A DNA stretch of 64,000 nucleotides from Acanthosepion esculentum. Lineage: Eukaryota; Mollusca; Cephalopoda; Sepiida; Sepiidae. The stretch covers positions 6,483,501-6,547,500 of the forward strand of contig CAXIWW010000817.1 in the NCBI GenBank assembly GCA_964036315.1, in the 5' to 3' direction. The translations under genes and the position numbers were made by a program. Shown here piece after piece: positions 49,971 to 60,210 of the stretch (the stretch's first letter is position 1; every line of letters begins with the position of its first letter). The notes below the pieces were generated by a model that saw only the letters and a list, made by a program, of their open reading frames with translations, was not told the DNA's origin and made no database searches.

Positions 49971-52900
49971 AAAGATAAACAACGACCAGCAGCATGGCCT
50001 CTGTTCTGTTGGTTTCCGGTCCATATTTGTGCGTCTAATGTAAGATTTTAAACTACGCCCAGCAGCATGGCATCTGACCTGTTGGCTTCCGGTCCATATT
50101 TGAGCGTCTTGTGTAAGATGATACACAACGTCCAGCAGCCCTGTTTCTGATCTATTGGTTTCTGGTTCATATTTGACCGTCTAATCTAAAAGATAAACTA
50201 CCTCCAGCAGCATGGCCTCTGATCTGTTGGTTTCCGGACCATATTTGAGCGTCCAATGTAAGATTTTAGGCTACGTCCAGCCGCATTGCCTCTGACCTGT
50301 TGGCTTCAGGTCCATATTTGAGCGTCTTGTGTAAGATGATAGACTACGTCCAGCAGCCCTGTTTCTGATTTCTTGGTATCTTGTGCATATTTGAGCGTCT
50401 AATGTAAAGATATACTACGTCCAGCAGCATGGCCTCTGATCTGTTGGTTTCCGGTCCATATTTGAGCGTCTAATATAAGATTTTAGTCTACGTCGAGCAG
50501 CATATCCTCTGACCTGTTGGCTTCAAGTCCATATTTGAGCGTCTTGTGTAAGATGATACACTACGTCCAGCAGCCCTGTTTCTGATCTCTTGGTTTCTTG
50601 TGCATATTTGAACGTCTAATGTAAAAAGATATACTACATCCAGCAGCATGGCCTCTGATCTCTTGGTTTCCGGTCCATATTTGAGCGTCTAATAAAATAT
50701 TTTAGACTACGTCCAGCAGCATAGCCTCAGACCTGTTGGCTTCCGGTCCATATTTGAGCGTCTTGTGTAAGATGATACACTACTTCCAGCAGCTCTGTTT
50801 CTGATCTCTTGGTTTCTGGTGCATATTTGAGCGTCTAATGTAAAAAGATAAACTGCGTCCAGCAGCATGGCCTCTGATCAGTTGATTTCCGGTTCATATT
50901 TGAGCGTCTAATGTAAGATTTTAGACTACGTCCAGCAGCATGGCCTCTGACCTGTTGGCTTCCGGACCATATCACAGCGTCTTGTGTAAGATGATACACT
51001 ACGACTAGCAGCCATGATTCTGATCTGTTGGTTTCTGGTGCATATTTGAGCGTCTAATGTAAAAAGATAAACTACGTCCAGCAGCATGGCCTCTGATCTG
51101 TTGGTTTGCCGACCATATTTGAGCGTCTAATGTAAGATTTTAGACTACGTCCAGCCGCATTGCCTCTGACCTGTTGGCATCAGGTCCATATTTGAGCGTC
51201 TTGTGGAAGATGATACACAACGTCCAGCAGCCCTGTTTCTGATCTCTTGGTTTCTGGTGCATATTTGAGCGTCTAATGTAAAAAGATAATCTACGACCAG
51301 CAGCATGGCCTCTGATCTGTTGGTTTCCGGTCCATATTTGAGCGTCTAATGTAAGATTTTAGACTACGGCCAGCAGCATGGCCTCTGACCTGTTGGCTTC
51401 CGGTCCATATTTGAGCGTCTTCTGTAAGATAATACACTACGTCCAGCAGCCATGATTCTGATCTGTTGGCTCCAGGTGGATATTTGAGCCTCTAATGTAA
51501 AAAGATAAACTACGTCCAGCAGCATGGCCTCTGATCTGTTGGTTTCCGGTCCATATTTGAGCGTCTAATGTAAGATTTTAGACTACGTCCAGCAGCATGG
51601 CCTCTGACCTGTTGGCTTCCGGTCCATATTTGAGCGTCTTGTGTAAGATGATACACTACGTCCAGCAGCCCTGTTTCTGATCTTTTGGTTTCTGGTGCAT
51701 ATTTGACCGTCTAATGTAAAAGATAAACTACGACCAGCAGCATGGCCTCTGACCTGTTGGCTTCCGGACTATATCTGAGCGTCTTGTGTAAGATGATACA
51801 CTACGTCTAGTAGCCATGGTTCTGATCTGTTGGTATCTGGTGCATATTTGAGCGTCTAATTTAAAAAATAATCTACGTCCAGCAGCATGGCCTCTGATCT
51901 GTTGGTTTCCGGTCCATATTTGAGCGTCTAATGTAAGATTTTAGACTACGTCGAGCAGCATGGCCTCTGAACTCTTGGTTTCCGGTCCATATTTTAGCGT
52001 CTTGTGTTAGATGATACACAACGTCCAGCAGCCATGATTCTGATCTCTTCGTTTCTGGTGCATATTTGAGCGTCTAATGTAAAAAGATAATCTACGTCCA
52101 GCCGCATGGCCTCTGATAATTGGTTTCCGGTTCATATTTGAGCGTCTAATATAAGATTTTAGACTACGTCCAGCAGCATGGCCTCTGACCTGTTGGCTTC
52201 CGGTCCATACTTGAGCGTCTTCTGTAAGATGATACACTACGTCCAGCAGACCTGTTCCTGATCACTTGTTTTCAGGTGCATATTTGAGCGTCCAATGTAA
52301 AAAGATAAACTAACTCCAGCAGCATGGCCTCTGATCTGTTGGTTTCCGGTTCATATTTTTGCGTCTAATGTAATATTTTAGACTACATCCAGCAGCATGG
52401 CCTCTGACCTCTTGGCTTCCGGTCCATATTTGAGCGTCTATTGTAAGATGATACACTACGTCCAGCAGCCATGATTCTGATCTCTTGGTTTCTGGTGCAT
52501 ATTTGACCGTCTAATGTAAAAAGATAAACTACGTCCAGCAGCATGGCCTCGGATCTGTTGGTTTCCGGACCATATTTAAGCGTCCAATGTAAGATTTTAG
52601 ACTACGTCCAGCCGCATTGCCTCTGACCTGTTGGCTTCAGGTCCATATTTGAGCGTCTTGTGTAAGATGATACTCTACGTCCAGCAGCCCTGCTTCTGAT
52701 CTCTTGGTATCTTGTGCATCTTTGAGCGTCTAATGTAAAAAGCTATACTACGTCCAGCAGCATGACCTCTGATCTGTTGGTTTCCTGTCCATATTTGAGC
52801 CTCTAATGTAAGATTTTAGACTACGACCAGCAGCATGGACTCTGACCTCTTGGATTCCGGTCCATATTTCACCCTCTTGAGTTAGCTGACACACTACATC

Positions 52901-55900
52901 CAGCAGCCATGATTCTGATCTGTTGGTTTCTGGTGCCTATATGAGCGTCTAATATAAAAAGATACACTACGACCAGCAGCATGGCCTCTGATCTGTTGGT
53001 TTCCGGACCATATTTGAGCATCCAATGTAAGATTTTAGACTACGTCCAGCCGCATTGCTTCTGACCAGTTGGCTTCAGGTCCATATTTGAGCGTCTTGTG
53101 TAAGATGATACAGTACGTCCAGCAGACCTGTTTCTGATCTCTTGGTATCTTGTGCATATTTGAGCGTCTAATGTAAAGATATACTACATCCAGCAGCATG
53201 GCCTCTGATCTGTTGGTTTCAGGTCCATATTTGATCGTCTAATATAAGATTTTAGACTACGTCCAGCAGCATAGTCTCTGACCTGTTGGCTTCCGGTACA
53301 TATTTGAGCGTCTAATGTAAAAGATAAACTTCGCCCAGCAGCATGGCCTCTGATCTGTTGGTTTCCGGTCCATATTTCGCCTCTAATGTAAGATTTTAGA
53401 CTACCACCAGCAGCATGGACTCTGACCTGTTGGCTTCCGGTCCATATTTGAGCGTCTTTTGTAACATGATACACTACGTCCAGCAGCCATGATTCTGATC
53501 TGTTGGTTTCTGGTGCATATTTGAGCGACTAATGTAAAAAGATAAACTACGTCCAGCAGCATGGCCTCTGATCTGTTGGTTTCCGGACCATATTTGAGCG
53601 TCCAATGTATGATTTTAGACTTCGTCCAGCCGCATTGCCTCTGACCTGTTGGCATCAGGTCCATATTTGAGCGTCTTGTGTAAGATGATACGCTACGTCC
53701 AGCAGCCCTGCTTCTGATCTCTTGGTATCTTGTGCATCTTTGAGCGTCTAATGTAAAAAGATATACTACGTCCAGCAACATGGCCTCTGATCTGTTGGTT
53801 TCCGGTCCATATTTGAGCCTCTAATGTAAGATTTTAGACTACGACCAGCAGCATGGATTCTGACCTCTTGGCTTCCGGTACATATTTCACCCTCTTGTGT
53901 AAGATGATACACTACGTCCAGCAGCCAAGATTCTGATCTGTTGGTTTCTGGTGCCTATATGAGCGTCTAATATAAAAAGATAAACTACGTCCAGCAGCAT
54001 GGCCTCTGATCTGTTGGTTTCCGGTCCATATTTGAGCGTCTTATATAAGATTTTAGACTACGTCCAGCAGCATGGCCTCTGACCTGTTGGCTTCCGGACC
54101 ATATCTGAGCGTCTTGTGTAAGATGATACACTACGTCTAGCTGCCATGATTCTGATCTGTTGGTTTCTGGTGCATATTTGAGCGTCTAATGTATAAAGAT
54201 AAACTACGACCAGCAGCATGGCCTCTGATCTGTTGGTTTCCGGTTCATATTTGAGTGTCTAATGTAAGATTTTAGACTACGTCCAGCAGCATGGACTCTG
54301 ACCTCTTGGCTTCCGTTTCATATTTGAGCGTCTTGTGTAAGATGATACACTATGTCCAGCAGCCATGATTCTGATCTGTTGGTTTCTGGTGCATATTTGA
54401 GAATCTATTATAAGATTTTAGACTACGTCCAGCAGAATCGCCTCTGGCCTGTTGGCTAAAACCGCTCCATATTTGAGCAACTTGTGTAAGATGATACACT
54501 ACGTCCAGCAGCCCTGTTTCTGATCTCTTGGTTTCTGGTGCATATTTGAGCGTCTAATGTAATAAGATAATCTACGTCCAGCAGCATAGCCTCTGATCTG
54601 TTGGCTTCCGGTCCATATTTGAGCGTCTTGTGTAAGATGATACACTACGCCCAGCAGCCCTGTTTCTGATCTCTTGGTTTCTGGTGCATATTTGAGCGTC
54701 TAATGTAAAAAGATAAACTACGTCCAGCAGAATGGCCTGTGATCTGTTGGTTTCCGGTCCATATTTGAGCGTCTAATGTATGATTTTAGACTACGTCCAG
54801 CAGCATGGCCTCTGACCTGTTGGCTTCCGGACCCTATCTGAGCGTCTTGTGTAAGATGATACACTACGTCTAGCAGCCATGATTCTGATCTGTTGGTTTC
54901 TGTTGCATATTTGAGCGTCTAATATAAAAAGATAAACTACGACCAGCAGCATGTCCTCTGATCTGTTGGTTTCCTGTCCATATTTGAGCGTCTAATGTAA
55001 GATTTTAGACTACGACCAGCAGCATAGCCTCTGAACTCTTGGTTTCCGGTCCGTATTTGAGCGTCTTGTATATATGATACACAACATCCAGCAGCCCTGT
55101 TTCTGATCTCTTGGTTTCTGATGCATATTTGAGCGTCTAATGTAAAAAGATAATCTACGTCCAGCAGCATGGCCTCTGATCTGTTGGATTCCGGTCCATA
55201 TTTGAGCGTCTAATGTAAAAGGTAAACTACGTCCAGGAGCATGGCCTCTGATCTGTTGGTTTCCGGACCATATTTGAGCGTCCAATGTAAGATTTTAGAC
55301 TACGTCCAGCCGCATTTCATCTGACCTGTTGGCTTCAGGTCCATATTTGAGCGTCTTGTGTAAGATGATACACTACGTCCAGCAGCCTTGTTACTTAACT
55401 CTTGGTATCTTGTGCATATTTGAGCGCCTAATGTAAAAAGATATACTACGTCCAGCAGCATGGCCTCTGATCTGTTGGTGTCCGGTCCATATTTGAGCGT
55501 CTAATATAAGTTTTTAGACTACGTCCAGCAGCATAGCCTCTGACCTGTTGGCTTCCGGTCCATATTTGAGCGTCTTGTGTAAGATGATACACTACGTCCA
55601 GCAGCCCTGTTTCTGATCTTTTGGTTTCTTGTGGATATTTGAGCGTCTAATGTAAAAAGATATACTACGTCCAGCAGCATGGCCTCTGATCTGTTTGTTT
55701 CCGGTCCATATTTGAGCGTCTAATATAAGATTTTAGACTACGTCCAGCAGCATAGCCTCTGACCTGTTTGCTTCCGGTTCATATTTGAGCGTCTTGTGTA
55801 AGATGATACACTACGTCCAGCAGCCCTCTTTCTGATCTCTTGGTTTCCGGTGCATATTTGAGCGTCTAATGTAAAAAGATGAACTACGCCCAGCAGCATG

Positions 55901-55930
55901 GCCTCTGATCTGTTGGTTTCCGATCCATAT

Positions 55931-56804
55931 TTGAGCGTCTAATGTAAGATTTTAGCCTCCGTCCAGCAGCATGGCCTCTGACCTGTTGGCTTCCGGACCA
56001 TATCTGAGCGTCTTGTGTAAAATGATACACTAGGTCTAGCAGCCATGATTCTGATCTGTTGGTTTCTGGCGCATATTTGAGCGTCTAATGTAAAAAGATA
56101 AACTACGACCAGCAGCATGGCCTCTGATCTGTTTGTTTCCGGTCCATATTTGAGCGTCTAATGTAAGATTTTAGACTACGCCCAGCAGCATGGCCTCTGA
56201 ACTCTTGGTTTCCGGTCCGTATTTGAGCGTCTTGTGTATATGATACACAACGTCCAGCAGCCCTGTTTCTGATCTCTTGGTTTCTGGTGCATATTTGAGC
56301 GTCTAATGTAAAAAGATAATCTACGTCCAGCAGCATGGCCTCTGATCTGTTGATTTCCGGTTCATATTTGAGCGTCTAATGTAATATTTTAGACTACATC
56401 AAGCAGCATGGCCTCTGACCTGTTGGCTTCCGGTCCATATTTGAGCGTCTTCTGTAAGATGATACACTACGTCCAGCAGACCTGTTTCTGATCTCTTGTT
56501 TTCTGGTGCATATTTGAGCGTCTAATGTAAAAAGATAAACTACGTCCAGCAGCTTGGCCTCTGATCTGTTGGTTTCCGGTTCATATTTGAGCGTCTAATG
56601 TAAGATTTTAGACTACGTCCAGCAGCATGGCTTCTGACCTGTTGGCTTCCAGTCCATATTTGAGCGTCTAGTGTAAGATGATACACAACGTCCAGAAGCC
56701 CTGTTTCTGATCTCTTGGTTTCAGGTGCATATTTGACCGTCTAATGTAAAAGATAAACTACGTCCAGCAGCATGGCCTCTGATCTGTTGGTTTCCGGTCC
56801 ATAT
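55931..56804 (-). repeat. 874-bp tandem duplication in sat2, copy 1
   Basis: Four trimers (12 monomers). Markers TTTTAGCCTCCGTCC, ACACTAGGTCTAGCAGCC, GGTTTCTGGCGC, GTGTATATGATACACAACG, TACATCAAGCAGC and GCAGCTTGGCC all recur 874 bp on. Confidence 0.93.
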
Positions 56805-57665
56805 TTGAGCGTCTAATGTAAGATTTTAGCCTCCGTCCAGCAGCATGGCCTCTGACCTGTTGGCTTCCGGACCATATCTGAGCGTCTTGTGTAAAATGAT
56901 ACACTAGGTCTAGCAGCCATGATTCTGATCTGTTGGTTTCTGGCGCATATTTGAGCGTCTAATGTAAAAAGATAAACTACGACCAGCAGCATGGCCTCTG
57001 ATCTGTTTGTTTCCGGTCCATATTTGAGCGTCTAATGTAAGATTTTAGACTACGCCCAGCAGCATGGCCTCTGAACTCTTGGTTTCCGGTCCGTATTTGA
57101 GCGTCTTGTGTATATGATACACAACGTCCAGCAGCCCTGTTTCTGATCTCTTGGTTTCTGGTGCATATACGAGCGTCTAATGTAAAAAGATAATCTACGT
57201 CCAGCAGCATGGCCTCTGATCTGTTGATTTCCGGTTCATATTTGAGCGTCTAATGTAATATTTTAGACTACATCAAGCAGCATGGCCTCTGACCTGTTGG
57301 CTTCCGGTCCATATTTGAGCGTCTTCTGTAAGATGATACACTACGTCCAGCAGACCTGTTTCTGATCTCTTGTTTTCTGGTGCATATTTGAGCGTCTAAT
57401 GTAAAAAGATAAACTACGTCCAGCAGCTTGGCCTCTGATCTGTTGGTTTCCGGTTCATATTTGAGCGTCTAATGTAAGATTTTAGACTACGTCCAGCAGC
57501 ATGGCTTCTGACCTGTTGGCTTCCAGTCCATATTTGAGCGTCTAGTGTAAGATGATACACAACGTCCAGAAGCCCTGTTTCTGATCTCTTGGTTTCAGGT
57601 GCATATTTGACCGTCTAATGTAAAAGATAAACTACGTCCAGCAGCATGGCCTCTGATCTGTTTCC
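56805..57665 (-). repeat. 874-bp tandem duplication in sat2, copy 2
   Basis: Near-identical to 55,931-56,791. One visible difference is CATATACGAGCG in place of CATATTTGAGCG. It ends at a small deletion, CTGATCTGTTTCCGG, just after the last shared marker. Confidence 0.93.
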
Positions 57666-59417
57666 GGTCCATATTTGAGCCTCTAATGTAAGATTTTAGA
57701 CTACGACCAGCAGCATGGACTCTGACCTCTTGGCTTCCGGTCCATATTTGAGCGTCTTGTGTAAGATGATACACTACGTCCAGCAGCCATGATTCTGATC
57801 TGTTGGTTTCTGGTGCATATTTGAGCGTCTAATATAAAAAGATAAACTACGCCCAGCAGCATGGCCTCTGATCTGTTGGTTTCCGGTACATATTTGAGCG
57901 TCTAATATAAGATTTTAGACTACGTCCAGCAGCATAGCCTCTGACCTGCTGGCTTCCGGTCCATATTTGAGCATCTTGTGTAAGATGATACACTACGTCC
58001 AGCAGCCCTGTTTCTGATCTCTTGGTTTCTGGTGCATATTTGAGCGTCTAATGTAAAAAGAGAAAGTACGTCCAGAAGCATGGCGTCTGATCTGTTGGTT
58101 TACCGTCCATATTTGAGCGTTTAATGTATGATTTTAGACTACGTCCAGCAGCATGGCCTCTGACCTGTATGTTTCCGGTCGATATTTGAGCGTCTTGTGT
58201 AAGATGATACACTACGTCCAGCAGCCATGATTCTGATCTGTTGGTTTCTGGTGCATATTTGAGCGTCTAATATAAAAAGATAAACTACGTCCAGCAGCAT
58301 GGCCTCTGATCTGTTGGATTCCGGTCCATATTTGAGCGTCTAATATAAGATTTTAGACTACGCCCTGCAGCATGGCCTCTGACCTCTTGGCTTCCGGTCA
58401 ATATTTGAGCGTCTTGTGTAAGATGATACACTACGTCCAGCAGCCATGATACTGATCTCTTGTTTCTGATGCATATTTGAGCGTCTAATGTAAAAAGATA
58501 AACTACGTCCAGCAGCATGGCCTCTGATCTGTTGGATTCCGGTCCATATTTGAGCTTCCAATGTAAGATTTTAGACTACGTCCAGCCGCATTGCCTCTGA
58601 CCTGTTGGCTTCAGGTCCATATCTGAGCGTCTTGTGTAAGATGATACACTACGTCCAGCAGCCCTGCTTCTGATCTCTTGGTTTCTGGTGCATATTTGAG
58701 CGTCTAATGTAAAAACATAAACTACGTCTAGCAGCATGGCCTATGATCTGTTGGTTTCCGGTCCATATTTGTGCGTCTAATATAAGATTTTAGACTACAA
58801 CCAGCAGCATAGCCTCTGACCTGTTGGCTGCCGGTCCATATTTGAGCGCCTTGTGTAAGATGATACACTAGGTCCAGCAGCCCTGTTTCTGATCTCTTGG
58901 ATTCTTGTGCATATTTGAGCGTCTAATGTAAAAAGATAAACTACGTCCAGCAGCATGGCCTCTTATCTGTTGGTTTCTTGTCCATATTTGAGCGTCTAAT
59001 ATAAGATTTTAGACTACGTCCAGCAGCATAACCTCTGACCTGTTGGCTTCCGGTCCATATTTGAGCGTCTTGTGTAAGATGATATACTACGTCCAGCAGC
59101 CCTGTTTCTGATCTCTTGGTTTCTGGTGCATATTTGAGCGTTTAACGTAAAAAGATAAACTACGTCCAGCAACATGGCCTCTGATCTGTTGGTTTCCGGT
59201 CCATATTTGAGCGTCTAATGAAAGATTTTAGACTACGCCCAGCAGCATGGCCTCTGACCTGTTGGCTTCCGGACCATATCTGAGCGTCTTGTGTAAGATG
59301 ATACACTACGTCTAGCAGCCATGATTCTGATCTGTTGGTTTCTGGTGCATATTTGAGCGTCTAATGTAAAAAGATAAACTACGTCCAGCAGCATGGCCTC
59401 TGATCTGTTGGTTTCCG

Positions 59418-59432
59418 GTCAACATTTATGGG
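59418..59432. other. Sat2/sat3 junction
   Basis: Sat2 GGTTTCCGGTC is followed by AACATTTATGGGACTTTCTG. The expected sat2 continuation is CATATTTGAGCG; the partial resemblance of AACATTTATG suggests a few remaining sat2 bases before sat3 begins. Confidence 0.8.
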
Positions 59433-59606
59433 ACTTTCTGGGATTGGGGGTCGTCTGCGTGGGTCTTTCTTGGACTGGGGGTCTTCTGCGTGGGACTTTC
59501 TGGGAGTGTCTCCTGGGTGGGGGTCATCTGCGTGGGACTTTCTGGGACTGTCTCCTGGGTGGGTGTTCGTCTGCGTGGGATTTTCTGGGATTGGGGATCG
59601 TTTGCG

Positions 59607-59850
59607 TGGGACTTGCTGGGACACTCTCCTGTCTGGGAGTCGTCTGCGTGGGACTTTCTGGGACTGTCTCCTGGGTGGGGGGTCGTCTGTGTGGGATATC
59701 TAGGACTGTCTCCTGGGTGGTGTGTCGTCTGCATGAGACTTTCTGGGACTGGGGGTTGTCTGCATGGGTCTTTCTGGTACAGTCTCCTGCGTGCGGTGTC
59801 GTCTGCTTGGGATTTTGTGGGATTGGGGGTCGTCTGCGTGGGACTTTATG
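59607..59850 (+). repeat. Sat3 local duplication (offset 360 bp), copy 1
   Basis: From ACTTGCTGGGACACTCTCC to GATTTTGTGGGATTGG. The same series of eight monomers recurs at 59,967-60,210, with minor changes such as GCATGGGTC versus GCATGCGTC. Confidence 0.88.
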
Positions 59851-59966
59851 GGACTGTCTCCTGGGTGGGGGTCGTCTGCGTGGGTCATTCTGGGACTCTC
59901 TCCTGGGTGGGGGGTCGTCTGCGTGGGACATTTTGGGACTGTTTCCTGGGTGGGGACTCTTCTGCG

Positions 59967-60210
59967 TGGGACTTGCTGGGACACTCTCCTGTCTGGGAGT
60001 CGTCTGCGTGGGACTTTCTGGGACTGTCTCCTGGGTGTGGGGTCGTCTGCGTGGGATATCTAGGACTGTCTCCTGGGTGGGGTGTCGTCTGCTTGGGACT
60101 TTCTGGGACTGGGGGTTGTCTGCATGCGTCTTTCTGGTACAGTCTCCTGCGTGCGGTGTCGTCTGCGTGTGATTTTGTGGGATTGGGGGTCGTCTGCGTG
60201 GGTCATTCTG
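59967..60210 (+). repeat. Sat3 local duplication (offset 360 bp), copy 2
   Basis: Partner of 59,607-59,850. ACACTCTCCTGTCTGG, GATATCTAGG and GGTACAGTCTCCTGCG follow in the same order and spacing. Confidence 0.88.

Larger units (their letters stand above)
48951..53885 (-). repeat. Right arm of giant inverted repeat
   Basis: Mirror of 42,504-48,713. It is shorter by about 1.3 kb overall because sat2 units have been lost (one 219-bp trimer matching 48,071-48,290, about 300 bp or more matching 46,020-46,320, and about 670 bp matching 43,910-44,580). It has gained others (about 219 bp near 50,640-50,870, and the extra 394-bp copies). Homology is lost just beyond GGCTTCCGGTAC at 53,880, the counterpart of the sat1/sat2 joint. 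Confidence 0.92.
49971..59425 (-). repeat. Sat2 array, right (inverted orientation)
   Basis: Same 73-bp monomers and A-B-C trimer as the left array but reverse-complemented: GATGATACACTACGTCCAGC, GGTTTCTGGTGCATATTTG, CAGCAGCATGGCCTCTGATC. About 43 trimers. The part to 53,885 pairs with the left arm; the remainder has no partner in the window. A few monomers are damaged, for example a short insertion giving GGCTAAAACCGCTCC at 54,463 and a loss of TTGGT near 57,660. Confidence 0.95.
53886..59425 (-). repeat. Unpaired extension of inverted sat2
   Basis: 5.5 kb of sat2 in the same orientation as the right arm but with no mirrored counterpart, because the left arm ends at sat1. It contains the 874-bp tandem duplication and ends at sat3 (CCGGTC then AACATTTATGGGAC). 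Confidence 0.9.

Noticed and set aside
42504..53885. Palindrome as a fold-back sequencing artefact
   Set aside because: A fold-back read would give near-identical arms. Here arms differ by substitutions and by several unit-sized gaps, and the 394/sat2 joints differ. Mis-assembly is still possible and needs raw reads, but the simple artefact is unlikely.
42184..59624. Open frames of 60-180 codons across sat2, the 394-bp repeat and the central sat3 island (for example 48,432-48,971)
   Set aside because: 219 bp is divisible by three, so stop-free phases persist through trimers; the 48,432-48,971 frame crosses three unrelated repeats. No domain or start context supports a gene.
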